DNA of 64,000 nucleotides from Bacteroidales bacterium (GTDB taxonomy: Bacteria > Bacteroidota > Bacteroidia > Bacteroidales > Muribaculaceae). The position numbers were made by a program, and so were the translations under genes. Of the stretch, positions 1 through 7,800 are shown piece by piece. The stretch is from assembly GCA_020860515.1 (NCBI GenBank), contig JAJBUG010000047.1, forward strand, positions 1 through 64,000, in the 5' to 3' direction. The notes under the pieces are model-generated. The model searched no databases. It saw nothing but the letters and a program-made list of their open reading frames with translations, and was not told where the DNA came from. Every line of letters begins with the position of its first letter. Position 1 is the first letter of the stretch.

Positions 1-1
1 C

Positions 2-691
2 CCAATCGGTTACACTGACCTAAGCGGATTGAAGCCTTCAATGGAAGAAGCTGCCGCTATGGCGGATTATGTTTATGGGAAAAAAGATGTGATTTTGATA
101 GGGAAATGGATACCTTCTGAAAACACCAAATATAATTTGGTGTCAAAAACTGGACTTAAAACAATGCTGTTCCAACAGGATATTGGAGAGGGAAAGGTGG
201 AGTATGCTCTTGCTTTCGCAGGAACAGAATGGGATACTCCAGTTGATGCGATTAATGACTGCCTTCAACTATATGGACTATCGGCTCAATATCAAGAAGG
301 AATGACAATCGGGAAAGAAGCATTGAATTTAGAGGGAGAGCTAACATTTGTTGGGCATTCTTTGGGGGGCGGATTGAGCGCAGCTTGTGCCTTTGCTTCA
401 GGTGGCCAAGCTATGACATTCAATCCTGCGGGAGTTTCTATTTGGACCAAATTGCCCAACTTAAATGCCCAAATAGATGCTTACGTAACCATAACAGATC
501 CCCTTACCATATCGCAACTGACGAGCTGCTTCCTTCCTATTCCAGATGGCAACTTACATTTTGTAAGACCACGCAACCCTATTGATTGGCATGGAATAGA
601 TAATTTCTATGGTTCATCAATGGGGGAAAGGGTCAAAAGCTATGGAAAGAACTTCTTGGACTGGATCACAAACATATTTGTTTTCCAATAA
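2..691 (+). CDS. RHS-repeat protein, C-terminal end with lipase (class 3-like) toxin tip; 5' partial
   Basis: The reading frame is open from the left edge, so this is the 3' end of a longer gene. The first visible residues (PIGYTDLSGL) resemble the end of an RHS core, where the conserved 'DP(S/T)GL' motif marks the junction with a variable toxin tip. The tip of about 220 residues contains FVGHSLGGGL, the nucleophile elbow of alpha/beta-hydrolase lipases (Ser encoded at 359-361), and an aspartate in 'ITDPLT' and a late 'DWHG' His that could complete the triad. Inference: a lipase effector of a polymorphic toxin, acting on membrane lipids of a target cell. A lipoprotein with ankyrin repeats follows 9 bp downstream and is the expected immunity partner. 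The TTG at 29 is not a credible start. The RHS assignment rests on a short motif because the core lies outside the window. Confidence 0.68.
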   Translation, partial: PIGYTDLSGLKPSMEEAAAMADYVYGKKDVILIGKWIPSENTKYNLVSKTGLKTMLFQQDIGEGKVEYALAFAGTEWDTPVDAINDCLQLYGLSAQYQEGMTIGKEALNLEGELTFVGHSLGGGLSAACAFASGGQAMTFNPAGVSIWTKLPNLNAQIDAYVTITDPLTISQLTSCFLPIPDGNLHFVRPRNPIDWHGIDNFYGSSMGERVKSYGKNFLDWITNIFVFQ

Positions 692-700
692 CAAAAGATT

Positions 701-1603
701 ATGAAAAAATTGAGACTTATAAGGATTATGTTGCTTGTGTTTTTTTGGATGCCTGTCACAGGGTGTTCTGATAGTGGTGCGCCAAACAGCTACAGCTGGT
801 ATCGCAATACCCCTGTGTGGGAGCTGGCAAAGGCTGTTCGCTCAAACGACACTGCTAAGATGCGAGAGATTGCGTCACAAGAAGGCGTGGACGTTAATTT
901 CCAAGAGCCCCATTATGGGCAAACCCTGCTTATGACTGCCATTGCCAACAAGCATACAATTTTCAGAGGCATAAAGACACCTACAATAAGAACTTTGCTT
1001 GAATTGGGAGCGGATCCTAATATCTTTTCCTATTCTGAAATGGGACAGAATGCCGTGCTGGTGTCTTGCGAGGTTAACTATCCGGAAGCTTTGGATTTGC
1101 TGCTCAAATACGGAGGAGACCCTGAAGCCCCCGCATGCAGGACAGGCAAATGGGCCAATGACTACACCCCCCTGATAGCTGCAGCCCTGACATTTTTTGA
1201 CTCTTCTGATACCAGATGCCTTGAACTATTGTTGAGGGCCGGCGCTGACGTAAACCAACCCACTCCCATTACTGGCGAGACACCCGCAATGGCAAGCAAA
1301 GCAGTAGGCCATTACAAGCAGCTTCTCTTTTTCCTTGAGAATGGAGCCAGCTTGGAGGATTCGTTCCCCTCGGTCGTTTATCGTGATTCTAACGGCACCA
1401 GGAAACTAGTCACATTGCTCGAATCTTTGAGAGAATCGACCCCTCCTTTGGATTCTGAGACGTTTCAGTACAAAAGGAAAGTAATTGAATATTTGAAAAC
1501 CAGGGGTCTTGACTACGACACAGTGCCAATTCCTGAGCCAGTCATCAGTTGGATTCAGAAGAAATATCCCGACTCATGGCAGGATTATTTGAAAAAATAC
1601 TAA
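701..1603 (+). CDS. Ankyrin-repeat lipoprotein, probable immunity protein for the lipase tip
   Basis: The protein has 300 residues and begins with a basic, hydrophobic signal ending in the lipobox VTGC, so it should be lipid-anchored in the periplasm or outer membrane. From about residue 60 to 210 it has several ankyrin-like units; examples are 'GQTLLMTAIANKH' followed by 'TLLELGADPN', 'LDLLLKYGGDPEA', 'YTPLIAAAL' and 'LELLLRAGADVNQ'. The gene starts 9 bp after the RHS-lipase stop and must be cotranscribed with it. Ankyrin-repeat proteins are known partners of lipase effectors in other secretion systems, so the inferred role is protection from the adjacent toxin. The function is inferred from position; the repeat architecture and lipobox are seen directly. 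Confidence 0.75.
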   Translation: MKKLRLIRIMLLVFFWMPVTGCSDSGAPNSYSWYRNTPVWELAKAVRSNDTAKMREIASQEGVDVNFQEPHYGQTLLMTAIANKHTIFRGIKTPTIRTLLELGADPNIFSYSEMGQNAVLVSCEVNYPEALDLLLKYGGDPEAPACRTGKWANDYTPLIAAALTFFDSSDTRCLELLLRAGADVNQPTPITGETPAMASKAVGHYKQLLFFLENGASLEDSFPSVVYRDSNGTRKLVTLLESLRESTPPLDSETFQYKRKVIEYLKTRGLDYDTVPIPEPVISWIQKKYPDSWQDYLKKY

Positions 1604-1621
1604 TTTAAAGCTGCAATACCC

Positions 1622-1744
1622 ATGAAAATATTACGCCACAATCTGCTCACAGTTTTAATGGCAATCCTACTCCTAGGTGAACAGGGGGCAGGTCATTGTT
1701 CACACCAAAAGAATTGTGAGCAGAGGGTTGTGGATTTGGAATAA
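1622..1744 (+). pseudogene. Secreted-protein gene truncated after its signal peptide by a REP element
   Basis: An ATG at 1622 opens a 40-codon frame encoding a typical signal peptide (MKILRHNLLTVLMAILLLG). Codon 19 runs straight into the REP palindrome at 1677-1703, after which the frame encodes unrelated residues and stops at 1742. The start lies 18 bp after the ankyrin gene, in the position where a second immunity-like secreted gene would sit. I read it as a gene whose mature part was lost when the REP/RAYT element arrived. No function can be assigned. Confidence 0.6.
1677..1703. repeat. REP-like palindrome (GTGAAC...GTTCAC)
   Basis: A 27 bp sequence with GTGAAC and GTTCAC at its ends around a G-rich AGGGGGCAGGTCATT centre. 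The same motif recurs at 55466-55492, 59058-59083, 59412-59437 and 60666-60693, always beside RAYT fragments or orphan genes. Confidence 0.8.
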
Positions 1745-1783
1745 AAGTTGTAACTTTGTGGCGGAATGAAAAACTAACAGAAA

Positions 1784-1897
1784 ATGCCAAGAAAAGCAAG
1801 AGACATATCCATCACAGGCATCTACCATGCAATGATGCGCGGCATCAACCGTCAGCGGATATTCGAGGATAGTTTGGATTGCGTTGACAAACGCTGA
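1784..1897 (+). pseudogene. RAYT (REP-associated tyrosine transposase) remnant, N-terminal 35 residues
   Basis: The frame encodes MPRKARDISITGIYHAMMRG, then INRQRIFEDSLDCVD, then stops. This is the N-terminus of an IS200-like REP-associated transposase, including the 'YHAMMRG.NRQ.IF' strand; a full protein would be roughly 200 residues. The break falls immediately after the codons for DCVD, the same point at which the copy at 59012-59329 is joined to its C-terminus. A TAACTTTG -7 element at 1750-1757 precedes it and is also shared with the 59 kb copy. A diverged REP end follows at about 1886-1912 (ending CCCCTGTTCAC). Non-functional. Confidence 0.85.
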
Positions 1898-1929
1898 CCT
1901 CTCCCCTGTTCACCTCCCCACCTCCCACC

Positions 1930-2110
1930 TCCCTGTTCACTCAGGGAAAGGATGATGTTCACTTCACCAGAATATAAATACTTCTTCAATTCCCAGTATC
2001 TTTGAACGAAGGCTGATTCACTTATGCCCATGTACATGGGCATAAGTTGCTCCACAAGGGCGCTGCGCACCTCTCCGTTGGGAATATCTAAAAGATAGTG
2101 AATTTTTTGT
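1930..2110 (-). pseudogene. Fragment of an AAA-ATPase/PD-(D/E)XK gene
   Basis: Read on the minus strand, this stretch encodes 'DIPNGEVRSALVEQLMPMYM' followed by GISESAFVQRYWELKKYLYS. It aligns with 'KIPNGEVRGALFEDLAPMFL' in the middle of the intact ATPase at 32633-34240. Neither the ATPase core nor the nuclease domain is present. The fragment is cut at its 3' side by the diverged REP end near 1912 and at its 5' side near the terminator at 2188. It is a leftover of a family also represented by the fragment at 24318-24533. Confidence 0.7.
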
Positions 2111-2187
2111 AATGTTGTATCCCCATTAGGGAAATTATTAGGGATGTATCGATTAATCAATAGTTTAGGGAGGATTGGTCTTAAAGC

Positions 2188-2219
2188 AAAGGCAGTCACT
2201 TTCACAAGTCACTGCCTTT
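2188..2219. terminator. Hairpin terminator of the DJ-1/PfpI gene
   Basis: AAAGGCAGT pairs with ACTGCCTTT across a 14 nt middle that itself pairs (ACTT/AAGT). It lies just beyond the stop of the minus-strand gene at 2245; on that strand the stem is followed by GCTTTAAG. Confidence 0.7.
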
Positions 2220-2244
2220 TATTGTTAAGTGTTGGGGTTGTTTG

Positions 2245-2829
2245 TTAGAAGTAGAAATTCATTTGTTTGGGGTAGTAGAGAAGGCCTGAGCCAATCTCTT
2301 GTGACTTTTCGGTGCCGCAGGCTTGCTGCACGATGGTCAGCGCGAAGCGCATGGCCGAGGCGGGGCCGTTGGCGGTTACGATATTGCCATCCACAATCAC
2401 GGGTGCATCGTGCATCTTGGCGCCATGCTGGCGAGCCTGAGCCTCGAAGCCGGGATAGCGGGTGGCCTCCTTGCCTTGGAGTATGCCAAGGGGAGCGAGC
2501 ACTACGGCCGGGGCAGCGCAGATGGCGGCGATGTTGCCACCGTCGGCAGCGTGGGCCTTAAGAAGCTCGCAAAGGGGAGCAAACTGGGCTAAATTTGTGC
2601 TTCCGGGCATTCCTCCCGGGCATATCAGCCAGTCGGCATTGTTGAAGTTAAGCACTTCGGTCCAAATGCAGTCGGCAGCTACAGGGATGCCGTGAGCGCC
2701 AGTCACAACGGGAGTGTCGTTGATTGAAACAGTGCTGACTTGCAAGCCAGCTCGACGCATGATGTCGATTACGCTAAGTGCCTCGATTTCCTCGAAACCG
2801 TCGGCGAGAAACAGATAAGAGTAGTTCAT
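2245..2829 (-). CDS. DJ-1/PfpI family protein (ThiJ/YajL-like)
   Basis: A 194-residue single-domain protein, the usual length for YajL/ThiJ-type members. It opens with 'YLFLADGFEEIEALSVIDIM', carrying the family Glu (GFEEIEA), and has the nucleophile elbow 'AAICAAPAVL'-like (IAAICAAPAVV) with the conserved Cys, and GGMPGS further upstream. Members act as protein or nucleotide deglycases, chaperones or amidotransferase-like enzymes in the cytoplasm; the exact substrate cannot be read from sequence. I chose the ATG at 2827-2829 because the beta-strand begins directly after it, whereas the longer frame adds a polar Asn-rich leader. In the chromosome without the integrative element, this gene would be divergent from mutS, with a short shared spacer. 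Confidence 0.9.
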   Translation of the reverse strand: MNYSYLFLADGFEEIEALSVIDIMRRAGLQVSTVSINDTPVVTGAHGIPVAADCIWTEVLNFNNADWLICPGGMPGSTNLAQFAPLCELLKAHAADGGNIAAICAAPAVVLAPLGILQGKEATRYPGFEAQARQHGAKMHDAPVIVDGNIVTANGPASAMRFALTIVQQACGTEKSQEIGSGLLYYPKQMNFYF

Positions 2830-3064
2830 ACCAATGGCAGAATAAGGTGGTTGGTTATTGTTAGTGTTAGGTGTTACAGTTTTTTTATGGTTGGATTGCG
2901 AGCCCAATACATAAATCCGGTAAGCTTTATGATTTCAGACTGCAATTTACGACAATTTTGTGAGTAAAACAAACATAATGGCCAAAATGTTCATAAATTA
3001 TCCTAAATTTACAACATTTTTTTATTAAAAAATTTGATTTTGGCAAAAAGAGCCGAAAAGTCAA

Positions 3065-3091
3065 AAAAAATTGCTACCTTTACACCCTAAA
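3065..3091. repeat. attL: 27 bp direct repeat
   Basis: AAAAAATTGCTACCTTTACA plus CCCTAAA, identical to 10500-10526. It is located 180 bp upstream of the integrase start. Confidence 0.85.
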
Positions 3092-3204
3092 TGTATTGCC
3101 GTAAAACAACCACAAGAATAAGCATATTAAAACAAAATAAAATCAAATAGTTAAGGGAATATAGAAATCTATATTTTGTTTTTATATACTTATTTTTGAG
3201 ATTT

Positions 3205-3225
3205 TTTTGTTATTATTTTGTTACC
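3205..3225 (+). repeat. 21 bp repeat shared by both ends of the element (left copy)
   Basis: TTTTGTTATTATTTTGTTAC plus C; identical at 10432-10452. It lies 114 bp inside attL, while the right copy lies 47 bp inside attR. Possible integrase or excisionase arm site. Confidence 0.6.
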
Positions 3226-3239
3226 TAAGAAAATTTTTG

Positions 3240-3247
3240 TAATTTTG
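3240..3247 (+). promoter_or_regulatory. -7 element of the integrase promoter
   Basis: TAATTTTG, the Bacteroidetes TAnnTTTG consensus, 25 bp upstream of the integrase ATG. Confidence 0.6.
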
Positions 3248-3271
3248 TAGCGGTAACTTAAAATAATAACA

Positions 3272-4486
3272 ATGGCACGACCAAAGAAAGTACTGAAAGC
3301 CAAAGAGCCAGTCAAAATCAGATTCAAGGCTCTTGCAAATGGCAACCAAGCCATTTACCTCGACATCTACCGAGGCAAGAAATGTAAAGAGGGAGAAAAG
3401 ATAAGAGAATACAAGTTTCTCGACTTGTATCTTATCCCAGAGATTGATTCTGCTTCCAAGGTGAAGAACCAAAACACGCTTGAAGAAGCGGTCGCCGAAA
3501 AAAACAAGATGATTGAAGCGTTGAAGAACGCTAAGAACGGCATTGCTCCTAATCCCGCTGATGAATATAAGAACCTACTGCTTATTGATTGGGTGGGCGT
3601 TCTTATTGAAAAGAAAGAAAAAGAGATGGAGAAAGCCGAGGTGGAGAATAAGGCTAAAATTCAAAAACGAATCCAACTTTACCAAGCAGTCAAGAAACTG
3701 CTTATCTCTTATAAGGGCGAGAAGATACTGCTGGCTAATGTGGATAAGGAATATTGCCTTGGTTTTATGGACTTTCTAAAAAGTGCCAAATCGGCATATG
3801 GTAGAAAATTTGAGAAATCGACCACTTGGTTGTATAACTCGACTTTCATCACCATAATGAAAGATGCAGTGAGAAACAAAGTGCGTCTCACCAATCCTTA
3901 TGACGAAATCGACCGAAAGGACAAAATCGCTGCTCCTAAAACTGACCGCCCTTATTTAAGTGCCGAGGAACTAAAACTGATGATTGATACAGACATCAAG
4001 AGTCATTCAGTAAAACAAGCATTCTTGTTTGGGTGTTTTTGTGGATTGAGATTGAGCGACATCGAAAAACTAACATGGGGAGATATTCGTAAGGATTCGG
4101 TTGACGGAAAGGAAAGATGGAGAGCCGATGTCGTAATGAAGAAAACTGGTCACAAAATCGTAGTTTCATTATCAGATGAGGCTCGTAAGTGGATTCCCGA
4201 GCGTAATGGCAAGTCCAATGATGAAAAGGTTTTCATCTTGCCCCCTGCCATTACATCAATCGAGAGATTTGTAAAGATATGGGCAGCCAAGGCTGGCATT
4301 GAAAAGAAAGTCACTTTCCATACAAGCCGCCACACATTTGCTACGCTGATGTTGACTTTGGGTGCAGACCTTTACACGGTCAGCAAGATGTTAGGACACC
4401 AAGATTTGAAAACTACCCAAATCTATGCCGACATCATAGATAAGAAGAAAGACCAAGCCGTTGACCTCGTTAACGGAATATTCTAA
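3272..4486 (+). CDS. int: Tyrosine recombinase/integrase
   Basis: 404 residues, standard for Bacteroidetes integrases: an N-terminal arm-binding region (about 1-100), a SAM-like core-binding domain (about 115-220) and a catalytic domain. The catalytic Arg is in 'FGCFCGLRLSDIEKLTW', the H-x-x-R pair in 'FHTSRHTFATLM', a second His/Trp position in 'KMLGHQDLKTTQIYADI', and the nucleophile is the Tyr of QIYADI. It should catalyse integration and excision between the 27 bp repeats. The ATG at 3272 follows the -7 element at 3240 and is the first codon of the basic N-terminus (MARPKKVLKAKEP). All catalytic residues are present, so it is probably active. Confidence 0.95.
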   Translation: MARPKKVLKAKEPVKIRFKALANGNQAIYLDIYRGKKCKEGEKIREYKFLDLYLIPEIDSASKVKNQNTLEEAVAEKNKMIEALKNAKNGIAPNPADEYKNLLLIDWVGVLIEKKEKEMEKAEVENKAKIQKRIQLYQAVKKLLISYKGEKILLANVDKEYCLGFMDFLKSAKSAYGRKFEKSTTWLYNSTFITIMKDAVRNKVRLTNPYDEIDRKDKIAAPKTDRPYLSAEELKLMIDTDIKSHSVKQAFLFGCFCGLRLSDIEKLTWGDIRKDSVDGKERWRADVVMKKTGHKIVVSLSDEARKWIPERNGKSNDEKVFILPPAITSIERFVKIWAAKAGIEKKVTFHTSRHTFATLMLTLGADLYTVSKMLGHQDLKTTQIYADIIDKKKDQAVDLVNGIF

Positions 4487-4494
4487 ACTCAATC

Positions 4495-4524
4495 GGAAGC
4501 CTTGCTAATTGCGGCGAGGCTTCC
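4495..4524 (+). terminator. Hairpin after the integrase gene
   Basis: GGAAGCCT pairs with AGGCTTCC around a 14 nt loop, 8 bp after the integrase stop. There is no strong T tract, so it may be an attenuator or a processing site rather than a full terminator. Confidence 0.45.
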
Positions 4525-4553
4525 ACAATCGTCTAATATCGAAATCAAGTATT

Positions 4554-5264
4554 ATGGTACAGAAAAACGAAGCGGAAGCTGCAATCCGTATAATCGAGGA
4601 TATTATCAAAGGGAAAGTCTTTTGTATTGAAAATGACATTCCGCTATCCTTGAATGAAATTGAAGCTAAAAGATTGTATGAGAATACCTCACTTGTACAA
4701 AATTACATTTATGCAAATGATAAGGATTCAGAGATAATAAAGTCCTTTCTGAATCTTGACCACGGAATACTACATGGGTGTTTCAACATCACTCACTATC
4801 GACCATCAACAGAAGTGGATTATTATTTGTCACAGACACTTATAATGCGGCTTGATATTCGTGAACGTCTAAAATCTAATACTGCCTGGTCTAAAGCTGA
4901 GGATTCAGAGCCTACGGAAACTGTCATTTCGGAAGAAAAAAAAGAATGCTATATTCTACGAAAGGAAATTGATACGCCAAGAGCAAGAATGGTCTTTGAT
5001 AAAGCCTTAGAAAATAAGTATATGGTAATAACAAAGGATGGTCGTTTTAAATGGTTGTTTGGCGGCAAGAGAGGGAAAGTCCGACTTGGTTATATGCTTC
5101 ATAAAATCTATCGTCCAAAGGGAATTGAAGATGTACCAGAGCAATCTTTAAATGATTTGTTTGGTGTTACATCACTAAGTCAAACTATCTATCAAGTGGA
5201 TGGCGTAAAGAGAAAACAATCTTGGAGAGAGGATATTGATAAGTTATTTGAGGGGATAGAATGA
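4554..5264 (+). CDS. Hypothetical protein of the integrative element
   Basis: 236 residues, not recognised. The N-terminal part is acidic and helical; the C-terminal part, from about residue 150, has a segment rich in basic residues (FKWLFGGKRGKVRLGYML) that could bind nucleic acid. The start is taken at the ATG at 4554 because the upstream TTG at 4509 lies inside the hairpin that follows the integrase gene. It sits between the integrase and the excisionase-like gene, the place where element control genes often lie. No membrane segment or signal peptide. Function unknown. Confidence 0.75.
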   Translation: MVQKNEAEAAIRIIEDIIKGKVFCIENDIPLSLNEIEAKRLYENTSLVQNYIYANDKDSEIIKSFLNLDHGILHGCFNITHYRPSTEVDYYLSQTLIMRLDIRERLKSNTAWSKAEDSEPTETVISEEKKECYILRKEIDTPRARMVFDKALENKYMVITKDGRFKWLFGGKRGKVRLGYMLHKIYRPKGIEDVPEQSLNDLFGVTSLSQTIYQVDGVKRKQSWREDIDKLFEGIE

Positions 5265-5348
5265 CTTTATCTAGATTATTTATCAGTTTATTTATTTGGG
5301 TAAATATTCAAATAAATATTTATTTTTTTTCTTGATTCAGATTCATAT

Positions 5349-5356
5349 TAATTTTG
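5349..5356 (+). promoter_or_regulatory. -7 element before the excisionase/replication operon
   Basis: TAATTTTG, 79 bp upstream of the ATG at 5436; no convincing -33 partner at the usual distance. Confidence 0.5.
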
Positions 5357-5435
5357 TGGAGTCAATTGAGAATTGATTTATTTCTATTTATCAGTTGACA
5401 CCACAATTTTATTAACCCCCAAAATCATCACTATT

Positions 5436-5723
5436 ATGCAAGATGAAATTATTTTAATGTTGAACGAAATCAAGGCTAACACGCTTCTTGCCGCCAAGAA
5501 CGTGCTGACCATTGAGGACGTGGCACTGCTCACTGGATTGAGCAAGAGTTATCTCTACTCGCTAACGAGTAAGAAACAGATTCCCCACTACAAGCCTAAT
5601 GGGAAGCTGATGTTCTTCGACCGCAAAGAGGTCGAGGAATGGATGCTTCAAAATCGAGTGAACACCACCGATGAAGCCCAGCAATCAACACTCGCTAAAC
5701 ACCTTAAAAGCCGTGTGAAATGA
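5436..5723 (+). CDS. Excisionase-like helix-turn-helix protein
   Basis: 95 residues. The centre reads 'LTIEDVALLTGLSKSYLYSL' then TSKKQIPHYKPNGKLMFFDR, followed by KEVEEWML. This is the MerR-like winged HTH of the excisionase/'HTH_17' family, in which the helix-turn-helix is followed by a beta wing (P.YKPNGKL.F) and a helix ending in W. Such proteins in integrative elements bend att DNA for excision or regulate element transcription. I chose the ATG at 5436 because the longer frame begins within the promoter leader. The stop overlaps the next start (ATGA), indicating translational coupling with the downstream DNA-binding protein. Confidence 0.85.
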   Translation: MQDEIILMLNEIKANTLLAAKNVLTIEDVALLTGLSKSYLYSLTSKKQIPHYKPNGKLMFFDRKEVEEWMLQNRVNTTDEAQQSTLAKHLKSRVK

Positions 5724-5968
5724 GAATCCCAATTGAAACACCCAAGCAGCAGCGTGTTTTCGATTACATCACGCAAGAACCACATTCAGCCATCGAAATA
5801 TCCAAGGCTTGTTATTGTGATGCGAGAAGCGTAATAAGAACCCTCCGCAACAATGGAATAGCGGTAAATGACGAATGGCGGGATTCCGCTGACCATACCA
5901 CTCGCTACAAGTGGTATTACATCAATCCCAATTATCCGATGAAGCCTAAAGTCCTATGCAATGGATAA
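5720..5968 (+). CDS. Small winged-helix DNA-binding protein
   Basis: 82 residues. 'IEISKACYCDARSVIRTLRN' followed by NGIAV looks like a winged helix-turn-helix that reads 'cease site, commit to repeat' as in replication or repressor proteins; the rest (RYKWYYINP) is a beta hairpin. It is small, cytoplasmic and strongly coupled: its ATG overlaps the stop of the upstream gene, and its own stop overlaps the next start by 8 bp. Role inferred: regulator or accessory replication factor of the element. Confidence 0.7.
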   Translation: MRIPIETPKQQRVFDYITQEPHSAIEISKACYCDARSVIRTLRNNGIAVNDEWRDSADHTTRYKWYYINPNYPMKPKVLCNG

Positions 5969-6713
5969 GAGTGACAACACATTGGATTCATTTGTTTTCT
6001 ATCCGTCTTTTCGGTCGTTGATAAAAGGGATTCCCAATGAGAAAGCCAAGATAATGCTATATGATGCAATAGCGGATTATGGTATTGAGGGATTGATACC
6101 TGACTTTTCAGAGATAGACCCCCTTGGCGTAATGATGGCTATCTTCAACGACTGCAAGAAACTGATAGACCAAGCAAAGGCTCACCGCAAAGAGGTATCC
6201 AAGAAACGCAGAAATGCGAGGTTCGGAATATCTGATACCGAGGAACAAAAAGCGACAAATGTTGACAATTGTCAACAAATGTCGACAAATGCCGACAAAA
6301 TCACGAAAAGTCAAAAAAGCGTGACAAATGTCAATGGTATTGTAAATGATATTGCTAATGGTATTGAAAATGATAGTGGTAATAACTCACTTTTTCCTAA
6401 CGTCAAAAGTGAGGGGAGAAAAAACACCAAGTGTTTTTCTCCACCTACCCTTGAAGAACTGAAAAAGTACATATCAGAAAATCAGTATCAAGTATCAGCG
6501 GAAATGTTTTTTGACTACTACACTTCCAATGGCTGGCAAGTAGGCAGAAACAAAATGAAAGACTGGAAAGCCTCGGTTCGCCAATGGCACTACCGCGACA
6601 ATACATCACAAACAAACAATTCATCACTAAGCAATGGACTTTCTCAACAACAAGCAGTTTCTTATGCAAACAAGAAACGCACAACAGAACCAGGCTTCGG
6701 ACTTATCGAGTAA
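5961..6713 (+). CDS. DUF6291-like replication protein (replisome-organiser type)
   Basis: 250 residues. The N-terminal domain 'FYPSFRSLIKGIPNEKAKIM' with 'LYDAIADYGIEGLIPDF' matches the pattern of DUF6291-type proteins found in Bacteroidetes phages and integrative elements. The middle (about 95-150) is a low-complexity Asn/Thr-rich linker, and the C-terminal part has FFDYYTSNGWQVGRNKMKDW followed by KASVRQW, typical of phage replication initiators. The gene lies directly upstream of a DnaC-like ATPase, the arrangement in which an initiator recruits the helicase loader. It overlaps that gene at its 3' end. Function inferred from context and domain layout. Confidence 0.75.
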   Translation: MDKSDNTLDSFVFYPSFRSLIKGIPNEKAKIMLYDAIADYGIEGLIPDFSEIDPLGVMMAIFNDCKKLIDQAKAHRKEVSKKRRNARFGISDTEEQKATNVDNCQQMSTNADKITKSQKSVTNVNGIVNDIANGIENDSGNNSLFPNVKSEGRKNTKCFSPPTLEELKKYISENQYQVSAEMFFDYYTSNGWQVGRNKMKDWKASVRQWHYRDNTSQTNNSSLSNGLSQQQAVSYANKKRTTEPGFGLIE

Positions 6714-7533
6714 AGATTACTCTAAAGTCTATGACTTGGTAAGAACCAAAGATGAACTATTTAAAGACTTCACTGACGATGGTCTTAACGAATGGTTTGA
6801 AGTAAACTCACCAAAAGAATTGTATGAGTATCTAAAAGCCGAAGCCTTGCTTCAAGGCGATACTCACGGATATTTCTCACGACCGATATTTTGTCAAGAA
6901 ATAGATTGGTCTGTGGAAGCAGCTGAATGGCTTGGAATGTTTGAGTTCGGCAGCGTAGCGAAAGCCATCTGCCCCAAATTCCAAGTCCGTGAGGAATTGA
7001 AAGACATCTATAAAGACATCTTTCATTGGTGCGTAATGGATAGATTCGGCAATCTCGACCCAAACAAAGGTCTGTGGCTAAATGGAAATGTGGGTGTTGG
7101 AAAAACGACCTTGCTCTACATAGTAGAGGAATTTTGTAAGAGATACCGCCCACGTGACAGCAAGGGCTTCCCTTATTCTTTTGGGAAAAAATCAGCTTCC
7201 GAGTTCTACATGCTTTTTTGTGGAGATGATGATGACCAGCGAGAATTTGAGGATTACCTCGAAAGTTATAAATTGCTGATAGATGATATTGGCGTGGAAT
7301 CCGAGAGCGGCAACAACTACGGCAAGAAAGCAAATGTTATCGAGTATGTTCTTGAACAGAGATACATCTTGTTTCAGCGTGAAGTGTACGCAGGTCGCAC
7401 TTTCTTTACCCACGTCACCACCAATCTTACAATGGAGCAAATCCGCGACCGCTATGGAATCCGAGTGTTCGACCGAGTTAAGGATATGTTCAATGTGGTG
7501 ACGATGTGCGGCAAAACATTCCGAGGTCAATAG
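6664..7533 (+). CDS. DnaC/IstB-like helicase-loader ATPase
   Basis: 289 residues from the ATG at 6664 (an ATG at 6634 is also possible; both overlap the upstream gene). The Walker A motif is NGNVGVGKTTLL, Walker B is 'YKLLIDDIGVES', and a later 'FFTHVTTNLTMEQIRDRYG' followed by RVFDRV is the sensor/arginine-finger region characteristic of DnaC and IstB. The length fits DnaC-type loaders. With the preceding DUF6291-like gene, it forms a replication module that would let the excised element load the host helicase. There is no partner transposase, which argues against an IS21 IstB role. Confidence 0.88.
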   Translation: MQTRNAQQNQASDLSSKDYSKVYDLVRTKDELFKDFTDDGLNEWFEVNSPKELYEYLKAEALLQGDTHGYFSRPIFCQEIDWSVEAAEWLGMFEFGSVAKAICPKFQVREELKDIYKDIFHWCVMDRFGNLDPNKGLWLNGNVGVGKTTLLYIVEEFCKRYRPRDSKGFPYSFGKKSASEFYMLFCGDDDDQREFEDYLESYKLLIDDIGVESESGNNYGKKANVIEYVLEQRYILFQREVYAGRTFFTHVTTNLTMEQIRDRYGIRVFDRVKDMFNVVTMCGKTFRGQ

Positions 7534-7541
7534 TTTCTGCT

Positions 7542-7775
7542 ATGATACTTGAAATGATACCCCAAGAATATTGGGCGCAGCTACAAATCGAATTGAACAG
7601 TATCGACTGGCAACAGTTCTTCAAGTTCAGAGAACCGCCTCGCCCCAAAGTGGAATCCGCTGACGAGCGCAGGGCGAGGGTCACGGCTGAATACGATGAG
7701 AGAATCAAGTTCAAGGCAGAGGACGAGAGATTGAAGAAATACGAAATGACAAGAAAGTCAAATAGACCTCGCTGA
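7542..7775 (+). CDS. Small charged protein of the element
   Basis: 77 residues, not recognised. After a short hydrophobic start (MILEMIPQEYWAQLQIEL), the protein is dominated by charged residues (ESADERRARVTAEYDERIKF) and ends in KSNRPR, suggesting a helical coiled-coil or adaptor protein. The ATG at 7542 is 9 bp after the DnaC-like stop; the GTG at 7506 would overlap it. Probably cotranscribed with the replication module. Confidence 0.6.
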   Translation: MILEMIPQEYWAQLQIELNSIDWQQFFKFREPPRPKVESADERRARVTAEYDERIKFKAEDERLKKYEMTRKSNRPR

Positions 7776-7792
7776 CGAACTTGAAATTTCAC

Positions 7793-7800
7793 TAACTTTG
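7793..7800 (+). promoter_or_regulatory. -7 element for the distal element genes
   Basis: TAACTTTG, about 220 bp upstream of the ATG at 8019, in an otherwise gene-free 243 bp spacer. Confidence 0.5.

Larger units (their letters stand above)
2830..3271. other. Spacer with divergent gene start, attL and integrase promoter
   Basis: This 442 bp gene-free, AT-rich stretch contains the left copy of the 27 bp att repeat (3065-3091), one copy of a 21 bp repeat (3205-3225) and the integrase -7 element (3240-3247). To the left of attL, 'TTTTGGC' near 3039-3045 lies at a distance that would fit the -33 half of the original mutS promoter. Confidence 0.6.

Noticed and set aside
6664..7533. IstB of an IS21 element
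   Set aside because: No IstA transposase adjacent and no IS ends; the neighbour is a replication protein.
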